Assembly (NCBI GenBank): GCA_964524225.1
Contig: CAZGEW010000023.1
Location: 1-18,996 of the forward strand
DNA from: GCA-2688775 sp964524225
Lineage (GTDB): Archaea; Nanobdellota; Nanobdellia; Woesearchaeales; GW2011-AR4
Direction: 5' to 3'
DNA: 18,996 bases
Below are positions 1-5,535 of this stretch, in pieces. The stretch's first letter is position 1. Every line of letters starts with the position of its first letter. A model generated the notes under the pieces. The model searched no databases. It worked only from the letters and a program-made list of their open reading frames with translations, and was not told where the DNA came from. The translations under genes were made by a program, and so were the position numbers.

Positions 1-61
1 AAAAGAGGTACAAAGAGTTTAAGAATATAAGGGAGTTTTAAAATATAGCTTGTCAATAAAG

Positions 62-71
62 TATATAAATA
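62..71 (+). promoter_or_regulatory. Putative archaeal TATA box upstream of ahcY
   Basis: The stretch TATAAATATA lies about 30-35 bases before the proposed ahcY start. That suits a transcript with a very short leader. A GGTGAT ribosome binding site follows at 92-97. This is motif resemblance only; no transcription start is known. Confidence 0.45.
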
Positions 72-102
72 TACCTGTTTTTCTGATTTTTGGTGATTAT
101 TG

Positions 103-1368
103 ATGGATATAGGCCCTAATTACGAGGTTAAGGACATTAATTTAGCAGAGCAAGGAAAATTAAATATTGAATGGGCAGAGATGCAAATGGCTGCTTTGCT
201 TGAAGTTAGAAGACAGTTTGAAAAACAAAAACATCTAAAGGGCATCAGGGTAGGAAGCTGCTTACACATAACCAAAGAAACTGCTGTTCTAATTAAAACA
301 CTCGTTGCTGGAGGAGCAGAGGTTGCAGCTTGCTCTTGCAATCCGTTAAGCACACAAGATGATGTAGCTGCTGCTTTAGCTAAAGATGGAATTAGAATTT
401 ATGCTTATAAAGGAGAGACAAAAGAGGATTACTATAGGTACTTAAACAAGGTTATAGAATTTAAGCCAGAGATAACAATTGATGATGGTTGTGATTTGGT
501 TAGTGAAATACATAAAAATCATCACAGCTTGATCCCACAAATAGTAGGTGGATGTGAAGAAACAACAACAGGAGTGATAAGGCTGAGAGCAATGGAAAAG
601 GATAAAGCATTAATGTATCCAATTGTGGCAGTGAATGATAATAAAACAAAGCACCTTCTTGATAATTACTATGGGACAGGGCAAAGTGCTATTGATGGAA
701 TTCTTCGCGGTACAAATATTTTGTTTGCAGGTAAAAATGTTGTAGTTGCTGGTTATGGAGATTGTGGCAAGGGCGTCAGTTTAAGAGCAAAAGGATTAGG
801 AGCAAATGTCATAGTCACAGAAATTGATTATTTTAGGGCATTACAGGCAAAATTAGATGGTTTTAGTATAATGCCAATGAAGAAGGCTGTAAAAATTGGG
901 GATGTATTCATTACAGTTACAGGAAACAAAAATATTATAAAAACAGAGCATATGAATGAAATGAAAGATGGGGCTATATTGGCAAATGCCGGACACTTTG
1001 ATGTAGAGATTGATTACAAAGGATTAAAAACAATGGCAACAAAAGCGAGAGAGATAAGGGCTTTAGTGGAAGAATTCACATTAAAAAATGGAAAGAGAAT
1101 AATCACACTAAGCCAATGTAGGTTGGTTAACTTATCACTTGGTGAGGGCCATCCAAGTGAAGTAATGTCAACATCATTTTGTGGACAGGCTCTTGCTTGT
1201 GAATATTTAGTTAAAAATAAAGGTAAATTACAGCCAAAAGTAATAACTCTGCCAGAGGAATTAGATAATAAGATTGCAAAACTCCAACTTCAAGCACTTG
1301 GAGTTGAGATAGACCAATTAGATGAGGAACAGCTTAAATATTTAAGTACATGGAGCGAGGGTACTTAA
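103..1368 (+). CDS. ahcY: Adenosylhomocysteinase (S-adenosyl-L-homocysteine hydrolase)
   Basis: This cytoplasmic NAD-dependent enzyme reversibly hydrolyses S-adenosylhomocysteine, the by-product of SAM-dependent methylation, to adenosine and homocysteine. The family signature NDNKTKH followed by a DNYYGTGQS block is visible around residues 178-197. The NAD-binding glycine motif GYGDCGKG is at about 217-224, and the TGN block and NAGHFDVEID follow. The protein ends soon after a QLKYLSTWSEGT segment. It therefore lacks the longer Lys-Tyr tail of bacterial and eukaryotic enzymes, as is usual for the archaeal type, so it is full length. I chose the ATG at 103 because GGTGAT sits 6 bases before it; an in-frame TTG at 100 is the alternative. 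The histone-fold gene follows after 5 bases, so the two are probably co-transcribed. Confidence 0.96.
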   Translation: MDIGPNYEVKDINLAEQGKLNIEWAEMQMAALLEVRRQFEKQKHLKGIRVGSCLHITKETAVLIKTLVAGGAEVAACSCNPLSTQDDVAAALAKDGIRIYAYKGETKEDYYRYLNKVIEFKPEITIDDGCDLVSEIHKNHHSLIPQIVGGCEETTTGVIRLRAMEKDKALMYPIVAVNDNKTKHLLDNYYGTGQSAIDGILRGTNILFAGKNVVVAGYGDCGKGVSLRAKGLGANVIVTEIDYFRALQAKLDGFSIMPMKKAVKIGDVFITVTGNKNIIKTEHMNEMKDGAILANAGHFDVEIDYKGLKTMATKAREIRALVEEFTLKNGKRIITLSQCRLVNLSLGEGHPSEVMSTSFCGQALACEYLVKNKGKLQPKVITLPEELDNKIAKLQLQALGVEIDQLDEEQLKYLSTWSEGT

Positions 1369-1373
1369 ATTAA

Positions 1374-1556
1374 ATGACCAAATCACTTATAGTTAAGTCG
1401 CAAGTGAAAGAGCACGCTAAACTTGATGGAAAACCATTGAGTGTAGCAGAAGAATTCTACACCGCATTAGAAGAGAAAGTAAAAAAACAGATTGAGGAAG
1501 CATGCAAAAGAGCTAGGCTTAACTCAAGAAACACAATTATGGCAAGGGATTTATGA
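1374..1556 (+). CDS. DUF1931-type histone-fold protein
   Basis: This 60-residue protein matches the small archaeal DUF1931 family. The features are an N-terminal VKSQVKEHAK-like segment, a central helix (AEEFYTALEEKVKKQIEEACKRA) and the conserved ending RNTIMARDL. That ending corresponds to the Arg-Thr pair and final helix start of histone folds. Family members are single histone-fold proteins thought to bind DNA or to act as small nucleoid proteins; the exact role is not established. The gene starts 5 bases after ahcY, and GAGGGT lies about 12 bases before its ATG. Its stop codon is only 5 bases from the end of the convergent coiled-coil gene. It is full length for this family. DNA binding here is inferred from the family. 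Confidence 0.85.
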   Translation: MTKSLIVKSQVKEHAKLDGKPLSVAEEFYTALEEKVKKQIEEACKRARLNSRNTIMARDL

Positions 1557-1579
1557 GCTACTTATGAGCCATAGTAGCT
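1556..1579. repeat. Hairpin between convergent stop codons
   Basis: AGCTACT, a one-base bulge and ATG form the left arm; CATAGTAGCT is the right arm, with a three-base loop AGC. It spans the stop of the histone-fold gene and the last codons of the opposing coiled-coil gene. No T-run follows on either strand, so a terminator role is unproven. It may act as a roadblock or mRNA 3-prime-end structure for both transcripts. Confidence 0.4.
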
Positions 1580-2035
1580 ATGTATGTCGACATTCGCTGC
1601 TATTTTTCTCTCCAAAGCTTGAATTCTTTGCTGGCGTCTTGTCCTTTCAATTAATAGATGACTCATCTGGAGCTTTATATTCTCCAATAACTCTGATAAT
1701 TTTTTTATTTTTTCTTCATTCCCATTGATTAGCTTTTGCTTTTCTTGTCTCTCTAGACTTAATTCTTCTTCAAGTGCATTGATTTGTTTTTTTAGCTCAA
1801 AAGTTTCATTGTCATTTGCTCTTAGAAATTTAGCGTATTTCCTTTCGGAATTGGCTAGAACTTCAATTTTCTTCTTCAAAGTTTCTATTTCTGTATAGCT
1901 TAATGACATCCTAATGATTGATTTTTTCATTCTTTCAAGATAATTATAAACTTCATTTCTTGATTTATTCCTTTCAGAATATACCTTTCCAATAAGAAAG
2001 AGGTGTCTTGCAAAGTGTGTCAATGATTCTGTCAT
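1562..2035 (-). CDS. Hypothetical coiled-coil protein
   Basis: I do not recognise this 157-residue protein. From about residue 36 to 140 it is nearly all charged heptad-like helix rich in Glu, Lys, Leu and Gln (for example the segment ALEEELSLERQEKQKL), so a long coiled coil is likely. There is no signal peptide or membrane segment. It lies 11 bases downstream of the other coiled-coil gene on the same strand, so the pair probably forms an operon. No clear ribosome binding site precedes the ATG at 2035. A four-codon ATG-AAA-AAA-TGA overlaps this start, and translational coupling to the upstream gene is possible. The gene end nearly touches the convergent histone-fold gene. Confidence 0.65.
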   Translation of the reverse strand: MTESLTHFARHLFLIGKVYSERNKSRNEVYNYLERMKKSIIRMSLSYTEIETLKKKIEVLANSERKYAKFLRANDNETFELKKQINALEEELSLERQEKQKLINGNEEKIKKLSELLENIKLQMSHLLIERTRRQQRIQALERKIAANVDIHSYYGS

Positions 2036-2046
2036 TTTTTCATAAT

Positions 2047-2652
2047 TTATTTTTTAAACATTCTAAAGAGTCCTTTCTTAGGTTGCTCTTCAAGTGACTC
2101 TGTCTCCTCTAGAAAGTCAAGCTCTGGCAATGGAGCTGGCTGCATTGGCGGCATGACCATTCCAAAGTTTGGCTGCTGAAGTGGTACTGCAATCTCTGGC
2201 TCAGTTTTAGGCATTGTTGGAGGAATCGTAGATTCTGAACTTGGCTGCCATTCTTGCTGTGGCTTCATAAAGGTTGATGGCACTGCTTGTGGTTTGAATA
2301 AAGACTCCACTTTTTCTTCTTCCTTTTGTGTAGGCATCTTTTCCTTAACCATATCAGCAAGTGACACCATGGCTTCTGCAATCGTCTTATTCTCTTCAAT
2401 AATCTTGTCAAGTTTTGATAACATTAATTCGTGTCTTTTAGTATCAGATTGAAATTCTTTATCCTCAAGCTTTAATTGCTCAGCTGCTGCTCCAAATAGC
2501 TCAAGCATATCAGTTATTAATTGATTCAATTTTTGTATTGAGTCATTAAGCTCCTTTGTAGAAACATCTTTCTTCACTTTTATACCTTGAAACCCTTTTT
2601 TTAATTCAGAAATATTCCTGTATAAACTAAAATCAGATTCTTCTTCTGCCAT
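2047..2652 (-). CDS. Hypothetical coiled-coil protein with proline-rich linker
   Basis: A soluble acidic protein of about 201 residues with no enzyme motif I can name. The N-terminal half (about residues 5-105) is helical and charged, with an LDKIIEENKTIAEAMVSLADMVKEK segment. The second half (about 115-180) is a low-complexity Pro/Gln/Met/Glu linker. It closes with a basic tail, KKGLFRMFKK, which might touch membrane or nucleic acid. I chose the ATG at 2652 (MAEEE), because GAGG lies 9 bases before it; an in-frame TTG sits at 2661. A TATA-like box at 2705-2717 would give a leader of about 30 bases. I recall similar proteins from DPANN genomes, which is memory rather than a search. With the next gene it may form a two-subunit coiled-coil scaffold. 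Confidence 0.7.
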   Translation of the reverse strand: MAEEESDFSLYRNISELKKGFQGIKVKKDVSTKELNDSIQKLNQLITDMLELFGAAAEQLKLEDKEFQSDTKRHELMLSKLDKIIEENKTIAEAMVSLADMVKEKMPTQKEEEKVESLFKPQAVPSTFMKPQQEWQPSSESTIPPTMPKTEPEIAVPLQQPNFGMVMPPMQPAPLPELDFLEETESLEEQPKKGLFRMFKK

Positions 2653-2704
2653 ATCAATCAACCTCTTTTTTATTATAAGACACTACTTTAATTAAAAAAA
2701 GAAT

Positions 2705-2717
2705 AAATTATATAAAG
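2705..2717 (-). promoter_or_regulatory. Putative TATA box for the coiled-coil gene pair
   Basis: Read on the minus strand the sequence is CTTTATATAATTT. It lies about 60 bases before the proposed ATG at 2652, giving an expected leader of roughly 30 bases that contains the AAGAGG ribosome binding site. The assignment rests on motif and position only. Confidence 0.4.
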
Positions 2718-2776
2718 ATTTCGGTTAATATTTTATAAATTTGCTTTACCTTGCTTACCTAAATTGTATGATTGTA

Positions 2777-4681
2777 CTACATGTGAATTAACTTCCCTGT
2801 ATTCACCGCTTCTCGATATGTTAATTTTGGAACTACAAATGCGTCCCAATAAGTACCTTGGTTGGGAGTCATTGGGTAAGCCCCATGTTGTGTAACAATT
2901 AGCTCTAGTAATTTTGGACCTTTTATGTTATTAAATTCTGGCAATACAGTAGCAAGCAATTCACTGTCAGCTACTCTCCTAAACGGTATTCTATAAGCTC
3001 GCGCAAATCCCTCAAAATCTGGGATGTCAACTAATCCCTCTTCTGTTTCTATCTGTTTACTAGTGATTGCATGTTCTGTCATTTGCTCATGATAATTATC
3101 TAACCATTCAAAGACTTGTCCCCACGATCTATTATTTATAACTACAAATGAAATGTCCAATCCATATGCTTTTGGAATCCAAAGTTGAGTGGGGTTCATT
3201 TCAAAGCCACCATCCCCCATTATACCAACTACATTTTTGTTTGGTCTAGCTATTTTTGCTCCTGAAGCGTATCCTATATTTGTATGCATTGTACCTGCTG
3301 TGCCAGATGTAATTGTTTCCTTATCGTAGTTTAGCCTTACTTCTAAAGGTGTATGTCCATAAAGTTCTCCTTTTTTGTAAATTCCTAATCTAAGGGCATT
3401 AGCTCTCATTCCATGCATCTGATGTTCTCCAACATCAAGAACATAAATATCAATATTCATACTAGAAACTATATCGTCTATCGCGTCAACCGGGCTTAAT
3501 CCGTTATTTCTATTGTTGTACCTTGGTTCGTTATCAACAAGCTTATGAGTATACTCATTCCACATTCTCAGTCGCTGATGCTGACCATTATTACCAAGCA
3601 ATTTCAACAATTCAGTAACAGCAATATCTGCTTCTGCTTTAATTGGGTAATCAATTCTTAATCTTGCTTGTGCATTTACAAGGTACGGATTTATTACAGC
3701 TCTTTTACCATGAGTAAATTCCTCGGGGTTAAGGAAAGCTCTGTCATCACCATTTGTTCCTATACAAATTACTAGGTCTGCCTCACTCATTACTCGGTTA
3801 GTCCCGATACCTCCATGTTGACCTATTGGACCTAAATTTTGAGGATGATCGTCGGGCAGAATACCTTTACCTTTAAGAGTGTAACCAAATGGTAGTCCAA
3901 TTCTTTCGATTAATTCCCATACATCATATCGAGCAAATTTCGCTCCTCTTCCAATAACAACAAATGGTCTTTCTGCTGCTTTGATTGCATCTGCTAAATT
4001 GTTAAGAACTTGGTAATCTAGTTCATTGTAAGCATCAGTTTTAAAAATTACAGGTTTAAAATATTCAAACTGAGTCTCTTTCAATTGTTTATCTTTAGGG
4101 ACATCAACTAACTTAATTTCTTGAGGGTAACCCAAAGAGTTTAAGAATGCATTATAAAGTACTTCCTGGATTTTATGTTCTGAATCTACAAGCCATGCAT
4201 TTTTTGCTAAAGCTGAAGCAGCTTGAACTGCTCTTGCTGACTGAAATGCTCTAATATGTTCATTCAATAAGTATTCTAATGGGACATTCCCAGTAAATAC
4301 TACACCTGAAACGAATTCCATAGCACCATCATAAATCCCTATCAAAGCTTGAACTGCTCCAGGTCCTGATGTAACAACAGAAAAAGCTGGAATCCCAGAT
4401 GTAGCTGTATATCCTTCTTGTGCAAATACAGCATGTGCCTCGTGCTTAACACAAATAGTCTTTAATAAGTTTTTGTATTGTGCGGCGTACTGACTCCACG
4501 GTAAAACAGCACCTCCTGGTAAAGTAAATACCAGTGGGTTTAAACCAAGCATTGTAAGAACAGCTACCTCTGCCCCCTTCATTTTTTTACCATCTTTTGA
4601 CTTCAGAAGTTCATCTATTGTTTCGCTTCTTTCAAAATGATAAGTCCTACCTAAGGACCTTGGTGTTAAAATATATGCCAT
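2777..4681 (-). CDS. ThDP-dependent enzyme, acetolactate synthase-like
   Basis: This 634-residue member of the acetolactate synthase / pyruvate oxidase superfamily (COG0028) would use thiamine diphosphate and Mg to decarboxylate or ligate 2-oxo acids. Using the ATG at 4681: the catalytic Glu is E81 in VKHEAHAVFAQEGY, followed by the VTSGPGA loop near 103-109. The NEHIRAFQ block corresponds to the AFQ stretch of acetolactate synthase, and a GPIGQHGG middle domain follows. The metal/ThDP motif is GDG at 489-491 with Asn at 516-517. Retention of the Glu argues against glyoxylate carboligase. The substrate is unknown: no ilvN regulatory subunit or branched-chain gene is nearby. AGGGAG ahead of 4681 supports this start; a TTG/ATG start at 4720/4717 in the same frame is the alternative. 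It follows a 20-codon ORF after only 4 bases. Confidence 0.82.
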   Translation of the reverse strand: MAYILTPRSLGRTYHFERSETIDELLKSKDGKKMKGAEVAVLTMLGLNPLVFTLPGGAVLPWSQYAAQYKNLLKTICVKHEAHAVFAQEGYTATSGIPAFSVVTSGPGAVQALIGIYDGAMEFVSGVVFTGNVPLEYLLNEHIRAFQSARAVQAASALAKNAWLVDSEHKIQEVLYNAFLNSLGYPQEIKLVDVPKDKQLKETQFEYFKPVIFKTDAYNELDYQVLNNLADAIKAAERPFVVIGRGAKFARYDVWELIERIGLPFGYTLKGKGILPDDHPQNLGPIGQHGGIGTNRVMSEADLVICIGTNGDDRAFLNPEEFTHGKRAVINPYLVNAQARLRIDYPIKAEADIAVTELLKLLGNNGQHQRLRMWNEYTHKLVDNEPRYNNRNNGLSPVDAIDDIVSSMNIDIYVLDVGEHQMHGMRANALRLGIYKKGELYGHTPLEVRLNYDKETITSGTAGTMHTNIGYASGAKIARPNKNVVGIMGDGGFEMNPTQLWIPKAYGLDISFVVINNRSWGQVFEWLDNYHEQMTEHAITSKQIETEEGLVDIPDFEGFARAYRIPFRRVADSELLATVLPEFNNIKGPKLLELIVTQHGAYPMTPNQGTYWDAFVVPKLTYREAVNTGKLIHM

Positions 4682-4685
4682 ATTT

Positions 4686-4748
4686 TCACTTCTCCCTAAA
4701 CTCTTCCATTTTATCATCAAAATTTATCGAATCAAATTTTGATTTCAT
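4686..4748 (-). CDS. 20-codon upstream ORF of the ThDP enzyme
   Basis: A perfect GGAGGTG ribosome binding site (4755-4761) sits 6 bases before an ATG that opens a 20-residue frame, MKSKFDSINFDDKMEEFREK, ending in TGA. The enzyme's ATG follows after four bases in a different frame. The last codons of this ORF contain the AGGGAG motif of the main gene. It could be a leader for translational coupling, a small protein, or the displaced N-terminus of a frameshifted gene. It has one Ile, no Leu and no Val, so classical branched-chain attenuation is unlikely. Confidence 0.5.
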   Translation of the reverse strand: MKSKFDSINFDDKMEEFREK

Positions 4749-4773
4749 TCCCAACACCTCCATTTTATTTTTT

Positions 4774-4781
4774 AATTTATA
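4774..4781 (-). promoter_or_regulatory. Candidate TATA box for the upstream ORF and ThDP enzyme
   Basis: On the minus strand this reads TATAAATT, about 30 bases before the ATG at 4748. Transcription from it would start close to the GGAGGTG site. A second candidate, TATATTTT, lies inside the inverted repeat at 4804-4836 and would give a leader of about 40 bases. Confidence 0.35.
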
Positions 4782-4803
4782 GCCTCATCTCAAGTTATTT
4801 TTG

Positions 4804-4836
4804 TTGTAAAGGCCAGAAAATATACAGCCTTTACAA
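4804..4836. promoter_or_regulatory. Perfect 10-bp inverted repeat, operator candidate
   Basis: TTGTAAAGGC and GCCTTTACAA flank a 13-base centre that contains an AT-rich TATA-like stretch. The repeat lies about 55-90 bases ahead of the 20-codon ORF and ThDP gene on the minus strand, and just before a possible small plus-strand ORF. Position and symmetry suit an operator overlapping a promoter. The outer seven bases equal the half-sites of known BirA operators (see findings). Confidence 0.5.
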
Positions 4837-4843
4837 AATAATA

Positions 4844-4966
4844 ATGATGATAAAGATTATAGTAATCACTGAAAGAATTGGAATGTGTAAAACAGAAAAA
4901 AATAATTTTATTAAATTATTTTTTTCAACTATGTTTATCGTTTTTGTATTTTTGTGCATTTTATGA
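4844..4966 (+). CDS. Possible 40-residue single-pass membrane protein
   Basis: A short frame begins MMIKIIVITERIG and ends with a hydrophobic segment, FFSTMFIVFVFLCIL. ATATAC lies about 24 bases before its ATG, suiting a leaderless transcript divergent from the ThDP gene. AT-rich DNA readily yields hydrophobic frames by chance and there is no other support, so this is a weak call. Confidence 0.2.
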   Translation: MMIKIIVITERIGMCKTEKNNFIKLFFSTMFIVFVFLCIL

Positions 4967-4976
4967 AAATGGTTAA

Positions 4977-5345
4977 TTAATCAATTCTAAAACTTTTTAT
5001 ATTACTTGGAATTCCATAAACTTTGTTTGGCTGAAGTGTTGCTTCAACGTTATCACCATCAACTATTGCACCTTCAATTTGAGTGATAGATTCTAACATG
5101 CCAACATTTTCAGGAAGTCGATAAAAAATAAGGAGGTATCTTGTATCACCTACATAAACTATGCTTTTTTTCCCAACTCCGTTAGCATAAGCCCCATCAC
5201 CAGTTCGTGGGATTTCAACTAATAGCAACTCACCATTTAATGGATAACTCTTTACACGTTCCAATTTATGTAAATTAATCACTTGATTATTTCCATTAAT
5301 TTTACCAACCAATCCGCCATTTTTAATTTGTTGTTTTATAGCCAT
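4977..5345 (-). CDS. Hypothetical protein, 122 residues
   Basis: I do not recognise this protein. It is soluble, has no cysteine, and is rich in Gly, Val, Ile and short turns, which suggests a small mostly beta fold. There is no signal peptide or membrane segment. AGGTGAT lies 5 bases before the ATG at 5345, a strong archaeal-type ribosome binding site, and coding is uninterrupted in AT-rich DNA. Both points support a real gene. It lies between gyrA and the ThDP enzyme on the same strand but with spacers of 190 and over 200 bases, so it is probably transcribed alone. Confidence 0.7.
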   Translation of the reverse strand: MAIKQQIKNGGLVGKINGNNQVINLHKLERVKSYPLNGELLLVEIPRTGDGAYANGVGKKSIVYVGDTRYLLIFYRLPENVGMLESITQIEGAIVDGDNVEATLQPNKVYGIPSNIKSFRID

Positions 5346-5374
5346 CTCACATCACCTTTAATCTTATAGAATTT

Positions 5375-5465
5375 TTAAACAGATAAAGGTGGTTTTATTC
5401 CACCACTATAATCAGCACTAGCAAAATCAGAATTCCTAAAATCAAGTTTTTCTTGCTTTGTGCCA
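5375..5465 (-). CDS. Possible tiny single-pass membrane protein
   Basis: On the minus strand an open stretch encodes two lysines followed by a very hydrophobic run (NLILGILILLVLIIVV). It lies just downstream of a TATA-like TTTAAATATAA (5487-5501), 25-30 bases before an ATG at 5465, as for a leaderless gene. I am not certain of the exact base count in this stretch, so the start, frame junction and end (5375 or about 5395) are approximate. It lies in the leader of the 122-residue hypothetical gene. Confidence 0.3.
5388..5405. repeat. Small hairpin, GGTGG/CCACC
   Basis: A 5-bp stem, GGTGG paired with CCACC around a loop of about 7-8 bases, lies in the leader of the 122-residue gene next to the end of the tiny hydrophobic frame. 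It is too short to assign a role. Confidence 0.3.
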
Positions 5466-5535
5466 TATTATGATAAATAGATTAAGGGTTATATTTAAAG
5501 GTTTTGTTTTTGTTAGTAGATAACAAATAACGAGT

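Noticed and set aside
1..41. Possible end of an upstream plus-strand gene at the left edge
   Set aside because: All three plus frames stay open for only 7-12 codons before a stop, so no frame can be preferred and no product named.
1492..1728. 78-codon plus-strand frame overlapping the histone-fold gene end
   Set aside because: It runs across the stop of the histone-fold gene in another frame and then antisense to the coiled-coil gene; the hydrophobic tail is what the mirror of a charged coiled coil gives.
2777..4681. Glyoxylate carboligase identity for the ThDP enzyme
   Set aside because: That enzyme has Val in place of the catalytic Glu, whereas the Glu is present here in VKHEAHA.
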